From Flaviramulus multivorans (GTDB taxonomy: Bacteria; Bacteroidota; Bacteroidia; Flavobacteriales; Flavobacteriaceae): a stretch of DNA of 64,000 nt. Below are positions 9,165-20,881 of this stretch, piece by piece (position 1 is the stretch's first letter; the number at the start of each line of letters is the position of its first letter). The stretch covers positions 186,001 through 250,000 of the forward strand of contig NZ_JAKKDV010000002.1 in the NCBI RefSeq assembly GCF_021728415.1. Reading direction: 5' to 3'. Position numbers and translations under genes: made by a program. Below the pieces are notes generated by a model. That model saw only the letters and a program-made list of their open reading frames with translations. It ran no database searches and was not told the DNA's origin.

Positions 9165-10205
9165 ATGCGTATAGAAAATGACATAAAATTGGGATTTAAA
9201 GATGTTATGATTCGCCCAAAACGTTCTACTTTAAAAAGTAGGTCTGAAGTAAATTTAGAACGCGAATTTAAATTTTTACACAGTTCGTTTGTTTGGTCTG
9301 GAATACCTATCATGGGAGCAAATATGGACACTGTTGGTACTTTTGAAATGGCAAAAGCCTTATCTGATAAAAAATTGTTTACCGCAATACATAAACACTA
9401 TTCTATAACCGATTGGAATGTGTTTTCATCCAGTTTGTCAAAAAACATTGAAGATTATATTGCTGTAAGTACTGGAATAAGTAAGCAAGATTCTGAGAAG
9501 TTAGCCAGTATATTTAAATTTAATCCCTATTTAAAGTTTATTTGCATTGATGTTGCGAATGGTTATTCCGAGCATTTTGCAGATTTTGTTAAAGAAACAA
9601 GAACCTTATATCCTGATAAAGTTATTATTGCAGGAAATGTGGTAACTGGAGAGATGGTTGAAGAGCTTTTATTATCTGGAGCCGATATTGTTAAAGTGGG
9701 TATTGGACCTGGTTCTGTATGCACTACAAGAATTAAAACAGGAGTTGGCTACCCACAGCTGTCTGCTATTATTGAGTGCGCAGATGCTGCACATGGCTTG
9801 GGTGGACAGATAATTAGTGATGGTGGTTGTACAACTCCTGGCGATATTGCCAAAGCCTTTGGTGCAGGAGCAGATTTTGTGATGTTAGGAGGAATGCTTG
9901 CTGGCCATACTGAAAGTGGTGGTGAAATTATAGAAAAACAAGGTAAACCCTACAGAAAATTTTATGGAATGAGTTCAAGTACCGCTATGAAAAAACATGT
10001 TGGTGGCGTAGCAGAATATCGTGCGAGCGAAGGAAAAACCGTTGAAATACCTTATAAGGGAAATGTTGACAATACCTTACAGGATATTTTGGGCGGGTTA
10101 AGAAGTACTTGTACTTATGTTGGAGCTCAACGCCTGAAAGAGCTAACTAAACGAACTACATTTATTAGAGTTAACGAACAAGAAAATAGAGTTTATAAAT
10201 CGTAA
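9165..10205 (+). CDS. guaC: GMP reductase
   Basis: 346 aa from the ATG at 9165. A TTG six bases earlier is also in frame, but the ATG start gives [14 protein letters not shown], which matches the start of the known E. coli family member. The IMPDH/GMPR barrel is clear: GANMDTVGT, then [20 protein letters not shown] with the catalytic Cys, then [31 protein letters not shown]. It converts GMP and NADPH to IMP, ammonia and NADP, returning guanine nucleotides to the purine pool. It stands alone and ends at a strong terminator at 10219-10256. Confidence 0.95.
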   Translation: MRIENDIKLGFKDVMIRPKRSTLKSRSEVNLEREFKFLHSSFVWSGIPIMGANMDTVGTFEMAKALSDKKLFTAIHKHYSITDWNVFSSSLSKNIEDYIAVSTGISKQDSEKLASIFKFNPYLKFICIDVANGYSEHFADFVKETRTLYPDKVIIAGNVVTGEMVEELLLSGADIVKVGIGPGSVCTTRIKTGVGYPQLSAIIECADAAHGLGGQIISDGGCTTPGDIAKAFGAGADFVMLGGMLAGHTESGGEIIEKQGKPYRKFYGMSSSTAMKKHVGGVAEYRASEGKTVEIPYKGNVDNTLQDILGGLRSTCTYVGAQRLKELTKRTTFIRVNEQENRVYKS

Positions 10206-10218
10206 AAAAGTAGTTTAT

Positions 10219-10256
10219 AAAAAAAAAAGAGAGGCAAAAACCTCTCTTTTTTTTTA
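10219..10256. terminator. bidirectional intrinsic terminator between guaC and nagK
   Basis: An A-run, GAGAGG, loop CAAAAA, CCTCTC and a T-run form a stem that works on both strands. It lies 14 bp after the guaC stop and about 20 bp beyond the convergent nagK stop. Confidence 0.85.
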
Positions 10257-10276
10257 ATCTTTATTGAAATAAATCA

Positions 10277-11137
10277 TTATAAATTTTTTGTGTGATATGC
10301 TACTAAACCATCGATTGGCCTACGTTCTATATTACCAACTACAAAACCCATTTCTAGAGCCACTTCTTTTATTAGGTCTTGAGAAAAGAAAGCAATAGAC
10401 CCTGCAAAATGCACTGGTACTGTTTTAATCTCTTCCTTGTATTGCATAATCATGTTTTTAGCAAACAATCGAATACCCTTTTTTATTAATTGTAAAATAT
10501 AGTCAGAATCTTTGTTTAAAAACATAAACTCAGCAAAGTTTGCCAAATAAGCATTTGGATTAGGCTGTTTATAAATATTATATTTAATATAATCTGCCTC
10601 TAAATTAAATTTAGCGCCAAAAGCAATTTTAATATTTTCTGGCATATGATTAAAATAGTAATCTCTTATTAACTCTTTTCCATAATAATTACCAGATGCA
10701 TCGTCCATTAAAATATATCCTAAAGACTGCACACGTTGATGCAATTGTTTACCATCAAAATAACTACAATTAGAACCTGTACCTAAAATACAAACAACCG
10801 CAGCTTCAGTGTCATGATTAATAGTGCCATAAACCGCCGCTAAAGTATCTTCCTCAACCTTTATAACCGCATTTACAAACACTTCTTTTAAAGCGTTGAA
10901 CACCATTTCTTTTCCTCTGTCGGTTCCACAACCAGCACCATAAAAGAAAACATGCGTAACATCTTTTCTGTGGGTTTTTAAATCAGCGTTTTTCTTAATT
11001 GTTTTTTTAAGTTTTTGCTCAGATAAGATTTCTGGATTAAGCCCTTTGGTACGAATCTTTTCCAGTAATTTATTTCCCTTATTGTCTACTGCAATCCAAT
11101 CAGATTTAGTAGAGCCACTGTCAACAATTAAAATCAT
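10277..11137 (-). CDS. N-acetylglucosamine kinase-like (BadF/BadG/BcrA/BcrD ATPase family)
   Basis: 286 aa. The N-terminal phosphate-1 motif VDSGSTKSDW and the later VVCILGTGSNCSYFDG and YGAGCG motifs are those of the ASKHA-fold sugar kinases of the NAGK type. The likely reaction is ATP-dependent phosphorylation of N-acetylglucosamine from wall or chitin turnover. It is last in the pfkA-gapA-kinase row, but a hairpin with a T-run (11149-11200) separates it from gapA, so its expression is probably lower or separate. The assignment to GlcNAc rather than another amino sugar is by family. Confidence 0.8.
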   Translation of the reverse strand: MILIVDSGSTKSDWIAVDNKGNKLLEKIRTKGLNPEILSEQKLKKTIKKNADLKTHRKDVTHVFFYGAGCGTDRGKEMVFNALKEVFVNAVIKVEEDTLAAVYGTINHDTEAAVVCILGTGSNCSYFDGKQLHQRVQSLGYILMDDASGNYYGKELIRDYYFNHMPENIKIAFGAKFNLEADYIKYNIYKQPNPNAYLANFAEFMFLNKDSDYILQLIKKGIRLFAKNMIMQYKEEIKTVPVHFAGSIAFFSQDLIKEVALEMGFVVGNIERRPIDGLVAYHTKNL

Positions 11138-11148
11138 AAGTCTTAAGA

Positions 11149-11202
11149 TAAAAAAACTCCTCAGATTGCTTGTAGGTTTTTGTACAATATCTCTGAGGAG
11201 CT
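11149..11202 (-). terminator. intrinsic terminator or attenuator after gapA
   Basis: The 9-bp arms CTCCTCAGA (11157-11165) and TCTGAGGAG (11192-11200) are perfectly complementary. An inner TTGTA/TACAA pair closes the loop. On the minus strand the stem is followed by seven T residues. It sits between gapA and the kinase gene, whose start is 12-20 bp downstream. Confidence 0.8.
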
Positions 11203-11225
11203 GTTATAACTATTATACGCTTAAA

Positions 11226-13231
<2,006 letters not shown>

Positions 13232-13372
13232 TAATTTTTAAAATTTGCAAGTGTAAAATTACTAAACAAATAGCATATATCGATAGCATTTATAGTATTT
13301 TATATCACTTTTAAAACTATAACGTTTTAGTTGATAATTAGGTTTTTTGTAAATAATTAGGGCGTTTTTTAC

Positions 13373-16300
13373 TTATTCTTTTGAAGGTGTTTTTACCGAA
13401 ATAAAATCAGGTAATGGGCTTGTTTTTTCTACCTCTAGTGTTTCTTCTATAACAGACTCTTCTTTTACTGATTTTTTAAAGAGTTTTTGAAGTAATTCTT
13501 TAAAAGTATCAAAATCTACATTATAAGAAAGTCCAACTCCTTGTGTGTAGCCAATTTGCTCTCCGAAATTTTGAATACTGTTCTCTCTATTAAACACTTT
13601 AGCAGTTAGGGTTCCTTCTTCATTTAAAAGAAAATCTATTTCAACATCGCCCGCAATAACAGTTTCTGTAGCACCACCAACAGGTACACCCACTTTACCG
13701 TTTATAAGAACTCGATCGCTTATTTGGGTTTGTAGTGTAACTCCAAATCTATCATCAGTTTGATAGTCAGGTCTATTTTGTCCTGCTTCATAATTCAACC
13801 CAATATTAAGCTTACTATCTCCATTGGTAAAAATACCATTAATAATTCCATTAAGTCGTTCAGCAATGGTACCAGAAAAATTAACCTCGTTTATTCCACG
13901 TGAAAAAGACCCTGTAGATATTAAATAAAGCGCTTGGTTTTGTTTATCCTCTTCTGATTCTAATCTATACTGAAGCTCGGATTTAATAGTTGAACTCACA
14001 TTTGGGAATTCAAAATTAAATTCTGGATTAGGTTGCTCTAAATTACCTGTTAAAGCAATATTTAACTCAACCGGGATACTTCTGTTTGTTGGATTGTCTA
14101 GTAATGGTGACGGGTTTGCTTGTGTTCTATAAATTGCACGCATATTTATTAAAGCATCTAGCGGATCTCCTTCCCAAGCTATGGTTCCACCTGGTTGTAC
14201 GGTAAATTCTTTTTGTATAATACCTCCATAAGCGAAATTGTAAACACCTTCAAAAACGGAGAAATCACCCCACATATCAAACTTTCCATTCGTGTTGATT
14301 TCAACAAGCAAGCCTCCTCTACCGCGTCCTTTTAAAGAATGTCCTGTATTTTTATCAATTATAATTTCAACTTCCGCATCTTCAGTAATATCTAAATCAA
14401 AATCTAACTCGAGACCTTTTATTTCGTCAAAAACAATTTCTTTTCCTGCTTTTCGAGCTTCTTTTTCTTCTCTCGTCAGAAAATGAATGTATGAGTTATC
14501 ACCAAACGATTCGGCATCATTTAAAGGAATCTTAAATACCGTACCACGTTTTGTTTCTCCTATTACACTTATTACCAACTCTTCAGTGGGCCCCATTAAA
14601 CTAGCTCTACCACCTATAAAACCAGTGCCATAGTATAAAGATTCTTCAGTTTCTTGAGTATCTAAAATTAATAACCTTGAGGCTGTTACGTTTAATCCTA
14701 GGTTCCAGTTTGAAAAATTAATATGGCTTAAAGTTCCGTTTAATTGGCCCCTAGAGTTATACTTAATATCGGTTAAATTAATATTGTTAAAAATAAAGGT
14801 TTGATTCTTTAAGCCCACTGAAGAATTATCCCCAAAATCATAATCTACATTAAGATAGGGAATACCCAATCCAGCATTATTTAATACCAAATCACCATTT
14901 ATATCAGGTTGTCTTAAATCTCCAACAACTTTAACATCACCTGTAGCTGTACCTCGAATATTACTTAAAACCCCATCTAGTAGAGGGTTTAAAGGGAATA
15001 AATTAAACTTGTTTAAATTTAAAACCACATCAATTCTTGATTGCCTGCCAGAAACTGTAATATCTCCTTTAGCACTAAAAGATTTCGATTCGTCATCTTT
15101 TATAGTAGCATTTACATTATAGTTGGTAAGCGACTCATTACCAGTTATAGTAGCATCAAATGAACCTAATAAAAAGTTATTTACCTTAAAATCGTCAATA
15201 ACAATGGTTGAATTTGGTAGATAACTTCCATTTTTTTGAAGAATGTCTAACTTACCATTTACGTTACCTGCTAATGATAAACTATCAATATCAGGTGTTA
15301 TTTTAGCTAAATCTACATTAGTAAAATTAAGCTTAATGTCTTTTTGGGTTGAATCTTTTATAAAGCCTGAGAGTCTTATTTCTTCATTGTTATGATTGAT
15401 TTTAAACTTATCAATATTAAATTTTGTTAACTTTTTATCAAATGAAATTTTATGAAATTTATCTTGGGCTTCATTGATTAACCACTTATTGTTTTTGATG
15501 GTAATATCGGATTGTTTGAAACCAATAACAGACTCGTTCTTATCATTTATAGTATGGTAAAAACTTAAATTATAAGCGTCGTTATTATTTTTTCCACCAT
15601 GAAACTCGGATCGCATAAATAACGTATCGTTCACCGTTACATTAATTAAATTGAATTTTGAAACATTATAATATTTAGTGTTTAAACTGTCAATTTCTAC
15701 GTAGGTATTAAATACGGGGTTACTATTATCTACTTGAACTTCAATATTATTTGCAAAATAATCGAAGAGCTTAATTTTTGGCGATTTAAAGGTAAGTTTA
15801 AACTTCTCTTCTTCACTTTCAACTCTTCCACGTATAAAAGTGTTTGATCCTAGTTCCACCTCTGGATATAAAACTTCAATAATCTTGTTATAAATTTTAA
15901 AATTGAAATCGATATTTTGGTTTGCTTTTACTTTATGTGGAATATAGTTGGTATAAATATGCCCTATAGAATTCTCAAATAGTTTTTTCAAATCCTTGAA
16001 CACGAAACGTCCTTTTAGTTCACCTTCAATAATATCTGGCGAACTGAATTCTATAAAACGTGTATCGCCCTCAAATCTTGATGAGATGTTAAAGGTATCA
16101 AAGTAATACGTGTCATTCTCGTTTCTATAAACGGTATTCTGAAAAGCTATTCTTCCATAAGCGTCATCATAACTACTGCTATTCATATTCATTTTAACAC
16201 TACTTGAGAACATAGAAATGCTATCCTTTTTTACGAAGTTTAATGTGTTTAAGTTAGCGTAATCTACAACCGCTTCAAAATCATACTTTTTTATGTTTTC

Positions 16301-17788
16301 CGAGAAATCAACAAGTCCATTAAAGCTTAATTGCAGGTTTGGGTCTTTCACAAACAAATTACCATCAAAAATTCTGTTTTTAATAGTCCCTGCTACTTTG
16401 ATTCCTTTGTAATTGTACTTATTATATTCAATTTCAAAAATATCTCCTTTAACTTCCGTATTAAGCGTTTCTGAAACAAATCCTTTTCCGTTAACATCAA
16501 AATTTAATGAACCACTTCCTATGGTAGGATCTTCCAAGAAAGTACCAAAATCAAACTGTTCAAAAATTATTTTTCCCTTATAATTAGCGTTGTCAATATC
16601 ATTAATTTTACTTATTTCTAAGTTTGAATCTACAAATCCTAAATCTGTGTCAATTTCAATATCAGCAATAATATTAGATGATGTAACTTTAGAATTTCCA
16701 ACAATGGTGAACTTGCCTAACCTATCAAACGAGGTTGGTATGGCTTCTCCCAAAACATTCGGTAATAAGTCTTTTAAATCTTTATATGTTGATGTTAAAT
16801 CACTAAAACTGCCATTCATATAAAAATTATCGGGTTCTTTATTAAAGAGGTTTTTAAAATTTATATCACCATATACTTTAGTTTTCGTGCTGGTGGTTAA
16901 CCTTAAGTTATTAGTTTTTAAATCATTTAATGTACCCAATAAGTCAACACTAAACTTAGCTGACTGATTTACTCCAAACTCATTATAAAAAGTGTTAAGC
17001 TCATTTAAAAAAACATTAGAATCCTTAAAACTTGCATTTACTAAAACTTTATCTGTAAAATATTGCAAGTCTTCTCTTTGGTAAGAAAATTTTAAATCGC
17101 CTTTTAAAACCGAGTTAGGTGTTTTTATTTGTAGGTTAGCAAAAGTCATATCAGTTAACGTATATGCAAAATCAGTCATCATATTTTTAACCTCTACGCC
17201 TCTACTGTCTTTAAATGCTAACGTGTTTATTCTGGCCCTTACATCACTTCCATTTATTAAAAAATTAGTTGCGTTAATGTTTAAACCTTCAAAGTGGAGG
17301 ACTTTAGTGGTAGCTCTATTTTCATCGGATAGTTTGAAAATACTATTGTAAATAGAAACATCACTAGATGACAAAAGAAATTCGCTCTTTTCCTTTCTTG
17401 GGTTATCGTCTTCAAACTTGTTTACAAAAACATCCAAGTTCGTTTCATCTTCTCCACTATAAGTTTTTATATTAAAAAATAGGTTAATAATATCAATATC
17501 GCCAAAAACCAAATTCCCATTATACAATTTTGTGAAACTTAAAATGGAAGTATTCAGCTCTTTTATACTTATCAGCGTGTCTTTTTTATAATCTTGAATG
17601 TAAATTTCTTTAAGCTCTACATCGCCATTAAATTGAAGACTCACTCTATTAATATTGATGTTGGTTTTAAATTCTTGATTTAGTTTTTTTGTAGCGTATT
17701 TACCAAGTTTTGTTTGAACAGCAGGTATCGATAATATTAACACCAGAATGATGAATATCATAAGTAGTATACCTACTATCTTGTACAA
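13373..17788 (-). CDS. tamB: TamB-like translocation/assembly module protein (DUF490)
   Basis: 1471 aa. One N-terminal membrane anchor (about residues 2-22, ending SIPAVQTKLGKYATKKLN) is followed by a very long run of short beta-strands typical of the AsmA/TamB bridge-like proteins. The conserved DUF490 region lies in the last roughly 400 residues (GTGFIGGRASLMGP, GRGGLLVEINTNGKFDMWG, FNFEFPNVSSTIKSEL). The family spans the periplasm and helps place outer-membrane proteins or phospholipids. The start is a TTG at 17786-17788. The frame is open for 14 more codons upstream without an ATG or GTG, so this start is uncertain by a few residues. It is divergent from tsaD, a conserved flavobacterial order. 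Confidence 0.88.
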   Translation of the reverse strand: MYKIVGILLMIFIILVLILSIPAVQTKLGKYATKKLNQEFKTNININRVSLQFNGDVELKEIYIQDYKKDTLISIKELNTSILSFTKLYNGNLVFGDIDIINLFFNIKTYSGEDETNLDVFVNKFEDDNPRKEKSEFLLSSSDVSIYNSIFKLSDENRATTKVLHFEGLNINATNFLINGSDVRARINTLAFKDSRGVEVKNMMTDFAYTLTDMTFANLQIKTPNSVLKGDLKFSYQREDLQYFTDKVLVNASFKDSNVFLNELNTFYNEFGVNQSAKFSVDLLGTLNDLKTNNLRLTTSTKTKVYGDINFKNLFNKEPDNFYMNGSFSDLTSTYKDLKDLLPNVLGEAIPTSFDRLGKFTIVGNSKVTSSNIIADIEIDTDLGFVDSNLEISKINDIDNANYKGKIIFEQFDFGTFLEDPTIGSGSLNFDVNGKGFVSETLNTEVKGDIFEIEYNKYNYKGIKVAGTIKNRIFDGNLFVKDPNLQLSFNGLVDFSENIKKYDFEAVVDYANLNTLNFVKKDSISMFSSSVKMNMNSSSYDDAYGRIAFQNTVYRNENDTYYFDTFNISSRFEGDTRFIEFSSPDIIEGELKGRFVFKDLKKLFENSIGHIYTNYIPHKVKANQNIDFNFKIYNKIIEVLYPEVELGSNTFIRGRVESEEEKFKLTFKSPKIKLFDYFANNIEVQVDNSNPVFNTYVEIDSLNTKYYNVSKFNLINVTVNDTLFMRSEFHGGKNNNDAYNLSFYHTINDKNESVIGFKQSDITIKNNKWLINEAQDKFHKISFDKKLTKFNIDKFKINHNNEEIRLSGFIKDSTQKDIKLNFTNVDLAKITPDIDSLSLAGNVNGKLDILQKNGSYLPNSTIVIDDFKVNNFLLGSFDATITGNESLTNYNVNATIKDDESKSFSAKGDITVSGRQSRIDVVLNLNKFNLFPLNPLLDGVLSNIRGTATGDVKVVGDLRQPDINGDLVLNNAGLGIPYLNVDYDFGDNSSVGLKNQTFIFNNINLTDIKYNSRGQLNGTLSHINFSNWNLGLNVTASRLLILDTQETEESLYYGTGFIGGRASLMGPTEELVISVIGETKRGTVFKIPLNDAESFGDNSYIHFLTREEKEARKAGKEIVFDEIKGLELDFDLDITEDAEVEIIIDKNTGHSLKGRGRGGLLVEINTNGKFDMWGDFSVFEGVYNFAYGGIIQKEFTVQPGGTIAWEGDPLDALINMRAIYRTQANPSPLLDNPTNRSIPVELNIALTGNLEQPNPEFNFEFPNVSSTIKSELQYRLESEEDKQNQALYLISTGSFSRGINEVNFSGTIAERLNGIINGIFTNGDSKLNIGLNYEAGQNRPDYQTDDRFGVTLQTQISDRVLINGKVGVPVGGATETVIAGDVEIDFLLNEEGTLTAKVFNRENSIQNFGEQIGYTQGVGLSYNVDFDTFKELLQKLFKKSVKEESVIEETLEVEKTSPLPDFISVKTPSKE

Positions 17789-17926
17789 TATTTTTAGAAA
17801 TTTTTTGATACGCTTAAAGTTATAACTTTATTAAGAATAAACTACTTTTGTATTTACGACTAAAAATAACGATTGAGATGTTTATTCGTTTTCAAAATTA
17901 ACAATTATTGTGCCTAATATTTATTA

Positions 17927-18949
17927 ATGTCTTCACAAAATATTTATATCCTCGGAATTGAGTCTTCTTGCGATGATACAGCAGCCTCCGTAATACACAA
18001 CGGGCGTATTTTAAGTAATGTTGTCGCTAACCAGAAAATACATGAAGAGTTTGGTGGTGTAGTGCCAGAATTAGCCTCTAGAGCGCATCAACAAAACATA
18101 GTGCCTGTAGTGCATCAAGCGCTTAAAAAAGCTAATATTACCAAAGACCAACTTAAAGCTATTGCTTTTACCAGAGGTCCTGGTTTAATGGGTAGTTTGT
18201 TAGTAGGAACGTCATTTGCAAAATCGTTGGCTTATGGTTTAAACATTCCATTAATTGATGTTAACCATATGCAAGGTCATATTTTAGCACACTTTATCGA
18301 TGAAGAGGGATTTAACAAACCACCGTTTCCGTTTATTGCGATGACTATTTCTGGAGGACATACTCAAATTGTTAGAGTTGATGATTATTTTGATATGACC
18401 GTAATTGGTGAAACTATTGATGATGCTGTTGGTGAAGCTTTTGATAAAAGCGGGAAAATTTTAGGTTTAGGTTATCCTGCGGGACCCGAAATTGACAAAC
18501 GTGCTAAATTAGGAAACCCAAAAGCTTTTAAATTTACAAAGCCAAAAGTGGATGGTTTAAATTTTAGTTTTTCAGGTTTAAAAACTGCTATTTTATATTT
18601 TATTCAGAAAGAAACAAAAGCAAACCCAAATTTTGTTGAAGAAAACCTAAACGATATTTGCGCTTCCATTCAATATAGCATTATTGGCATTTTGATTGAC
18701 AAGTTAAAATTAGCATCAAAACAAACAGGTATTAAACATATTGCCATTGGTGGTGGTGTTTCTGCAAATTCAGGTATTCGTCAGTCTTTAAAAGATGGCG
18801 AGCAAAAATTTGGATGGACGACATATATCCCAAAATTTGAATTTACCACCGATAATGCCGCTATGATTGCCATAGTAGGTTATTTAAAATATTTAGAAAG
18901 TGATTTTGCTGAACAAAATGTAGCAGCTTCGGCGAGGTTAAAAATTTAA
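17927..18949 (+). CDS. tsaD: tRNA N6-adenosine threonylcarbamoyltransferase TsaD
   Basis: 340 aa. The ASKHA-fold enzyme has IESSCDDTAAS at residues 11-21, RGPGLMGSL, the metal ligands His114 and His118 in VNHMQGH, and SGGHTQIV. It transfers the threonylcarbamoyl group to A37 of tRNAs that read ANN codons, together with TsaB and TsaE, which are not in this window. It is divergent from tamB and heads a plus-strand series of mostly RNA-modifying genes. A TACTTTTG at 17843-17850 fits the -7 promoter consensus, which would leave a leader of about 70 nt. Confidence 0.96.
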   Translation: MSSQNIYILGIESSCDDTAASVIHNGRILSNVVANQKIHEEFGGVVPELASRAHQQNIVPVVHQALKKANITKDQLKAIAFTRGPGLMGSLLVGTSFAKSLAYGLNIPLIDVNHMQGHILAHFIDEEGFNKPPFPFIAMTISGGHTQIVRVDDYFDMTVIGETIDDAVGEAFDKSGKILGLGYPAGPEIDKRAKLGNPKAFKFTKPKVDGLNFSFSGLKTAILYFIQKETKANPNFVEENLNDICASIQYSIIGILIDKLKLASKQTGIKHIAIGGGVSANSGIRQSLKDGEQKFGWTTYIPKFEFTTDNAAMIAIVGYLKYLESDFAEQNVAASARLKI

Positions 18950-18953
18950 TTAT

Positions 18954-19409
18954 ATGGCGAAAATCGAAAAAGGCGATGTTTTCAAAATTAAAACTAAAAT
19001 TGGTTTTGGCTTTCTTCAATTTATTGATAAAACTATAGATAGAACACACTACATTAGAGTTTTAGATTTTATTTCTCAAAACGGTTTAATTTCTCAAGAA
19101 GATGTAGACAAAAAAGAAAGATGGTGTACAGAATTTATTCTGAATATTGCATTTCGAAGAAGGCTTGTGGAAAAAGTCGGGAATTTCAAAATTCCTAATA
19201 ATTTCAGAATTGCAAGATTTGCAAGGTCCAAACATATTATTGGAGAAAACATTAATGGTTGGAATATAGTTGATAGAAATACATTAAAACTCATTTTTAA
19301 AGAAGTACTATCAGATAAGGAATTACTACTTTCTCCTCACGGTATAATGAATGATACATATATAATTGAAAGATTGCAAGAAGGTTGGACTCTTGAAGAT
19401 TGGAAATAA
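18954..19409 (+). CDS. hypothetical protein, possible Imm26-like fold
   Basis: 151 aa, starting 4 bp after the tsaD stop. MAKIEKGDVFKIKTKIGFGFLQFI opens with a small beta-barrel-like pattern (short residues: KIEKGDVFKI, GFGFLQFI) that recalls immunity proteins of the Imm26 type. The rest is basic, with FRIARFARSK and a C-terminal WTLEDW. I cannot confirm the family. It interrupts the conserved tsaD-rsmE neighbourhood, so it may be a recent insertion, yet the tight spacing to tsaD suggests co-transcription. No toxin gene is adjacent. Confidence 0.5.
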   Translation: MAKIEKGDVFKIKTKIGFGFLQFIDKTIDRTHYIRVLDFISQNGLISQEDVDKKERWCTEFILNIAFRRRLVEKVGNFKIPNNFRIARFARSKHIIGENINGWNIVDRNTLKLIFKEVLSDKELLLSPHGIMNDTYIIERLQEGWTLEDWK

Positions 19410-19459
19410 TATTTATTAGTGTATTCGTGGCAAAATTATAATTCTCTTATCTTCGCTTT

Positions 19460-20164
19460 ATGCAACTCTTCTACAATCAAAATATCACCGAAACAACTCA
19501 AGAGTTTACTTTTGATAAAGAAGAAAGTAGGCATATTGTAAAAGTGCTAAGAAAAACGGTTGGCGACGAATTACATATTACAAACGGTAAAGGTTGGTTG
19601 TTTACTGCTCAAGTTTCAGTACCCAATATTAATAAATGTAGTGCTAAAATTGTTTCAAAAACACTGCAATCAAAAAATGGCTACCATTTACATTTGGCTG
19701 TAGCTCCAACCAAAATGAACGACCGTTACGAATGGTTTTTAGAAAAAGCTACCGAAATAGGTGTAGATAGCATTACCCCTATTATTTGCGACCATAGTGA
19801 ACGAAAAGTTATTAAAACAGACCGTTTTGAACGTATTTTACAATCGGCTATGAAACAATCTTTAAGTTGTTATTTACCAACTTTAAATGACGCCATTCCT
19901 TTTAAAGACTTTATAAAGCAGAATATTACAGGAGATTTATTTATAGCGCATTGTGAAGAAACCGATAGAAAATCACTGAAAAATAAACTAAAGCCAAAAA
20001 CCAATATTACCATTTTAATAGGACCTGAAGGCGATTTTTCTGTTAAAGAAATTGAAATGGCGCTTCAAAATAATTTTATTCCTGTAACTTTGGGAGAAAC
20101 CCGATTACGAACCGAAACCGCTGCCATTGTAGCTTGCCATTCTGTTGCATTTATAAACGAGTAA
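19460..20164 (+). CDS. rsmE: 16S rRNA (uracil1498-N3)-methyltransferase RsmE
   Basis: 234 aa. It has an N-terminal PUA-like part (ESRHIVKVLRKTVGDELHITNGKG) and a C-terminal SPOUT trefoil knot with LIGPEGDFSVKEIE and TLGETRLRTETAAIVA, the SAM-binding knot. It methylates U1498 of 16S rRNA in assembled small subunits. The start ATG is 50 bp after the preceding gene, and the stop touches the next gene (1-bp gap), so they form one transcription unit. Confidence 0.94.
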   Translation: MQLFYNQNITETTQEFTFDKEESRHIVKVLRKTVGDELHITNGKGWLFTAQVSVPNINKCSAKIVSKTLQSKNGYHLHLAVAPTKMNDRYEWFLEKATEIGVDSITPIICDHSERKVIKTDRFERILQSAMKQSLSCYLPTLNDAIPFKDFIKQNITGDLFIAHCEETDRKSLKNKLKPKTNITILIGPEGDFSVKEIEMALQNNFIPVTLGETRLRTETAAIVACHSVAFINE

Positions 20165-20165
20165 T

Positions 20166-20807
20166 ATGAAGTTAACCATATCTTTTGTCTTTTCTCTTTT
20201 TTCTCTTTTCTTATTTTCTCAAGATTTAGCCATTTTAAAATATAAAGGCGGTGGCGATTGGTATGGAAATCCTACCGCATTACCAAATCTTATTACTTTT
20301 TGTAATCAAAATATAAATACCCAAATTAGTACCAAACCAGAGACAGTTGAAGTTGGTAGCACCGATATTTTTCAATATCCTTTTTTACATATGACTGGTC
20401 ATGGTAATGTGTTTTTTAGTGAAGCAGATGCTGAAAATTTACGTAATTATTTAATGTCTGGTGGGTTTTTGCATATTGACGATAATTACGGTATGCAACC
20501 CTACATAACTAAAGAGTTAAAAAAGGTATTTCCAGATAAGGATTTGATAGAACTCCCAACAAATCATGCTATATTTAATAGTGCATTTAAATTTACCAAC
20601 GGAATACCAAAAATACATGAACATGATGGCAAACGTCCGCAGGCATTCGGAATTTTTGTTGAAGACCGACTGGTTCTATTGTTTACATATGAAAGCGATT
20701 TGGGTGATGGTTGGGAAGACCCAGAAGTACACAACGACCCTGCAGATGTTAGAGAAAAAGCCCTTAAAATGGGGGCTAATATTATTAAATATGCTTTTGA
20801 GAATTAA
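20166..20807 (+). CDS. DUF4159 domain secreted protein
   Basis: 213 aa. A Sec signal peptide (MKLTISFVFSLFSLFLFSQ) is followed by a DUF4159 domain. The segments YKGGGDWYGNP, FLHMTGHGNVFF, GGFLHIDDNYGMQ and GDGWEDPEVHNDP are characteristic. The fold resembles a class I glutamine-amidotransferase-like domain of unknown activity. It begins 1 bp after rsmE ends, so it is translationally linked to an rRNA methyltransferase, although the protein itself is exported. The neighbourhood is conserved in flavobacteria, as I recall; the function is not known. Confidence 0.82.
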   Translation: MKLTISFVFSLFSLFLFSQDLAILKYKGGGDWYGNPTALPNLITFCNQNINTQISTKPETVEVGSTDIFQYPFLHMTGHGNVFFSEADAENLRNYLMSGGFLHIDDNYGMQPYITKELKKVFPDKDLIELPTNHAIFNSAFKFTNGIPKIHEHDGKRPQAFGIFVEDRLVLLFTYESDLGDGWEDPEVHNDPADVREKALKMGANIIKYAFEN

Positions 20808-20881
20808 AATGTCTCGCAAAGACGCAAAGACCTTAAGGCTTTTAATGACTGCAAACTGCTACTGAATACTGCCAACTAAAA
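20808..20881 (+). repeat. degenerate intergenic repeat relic
   Basis: This 74-bp spacer has a tandem CGCAAAGA / CGCAAAGA and then ACTGC-type near-repeats (CTGCAAACTGCTA, ACTGCCAACTA). Both kinds recur, from memory, as intergenic filler in Bacteroidota genomes. It encodes nothing convincing, although one shadow reading frame crosses it. Confidence 0.35.

Noticed and set aside
20566-20865. 99-codon plus-strand frame
   Set aside because: It overlaps the end of the DUF4159 gene in another frame and runs into repeat-like spacer.
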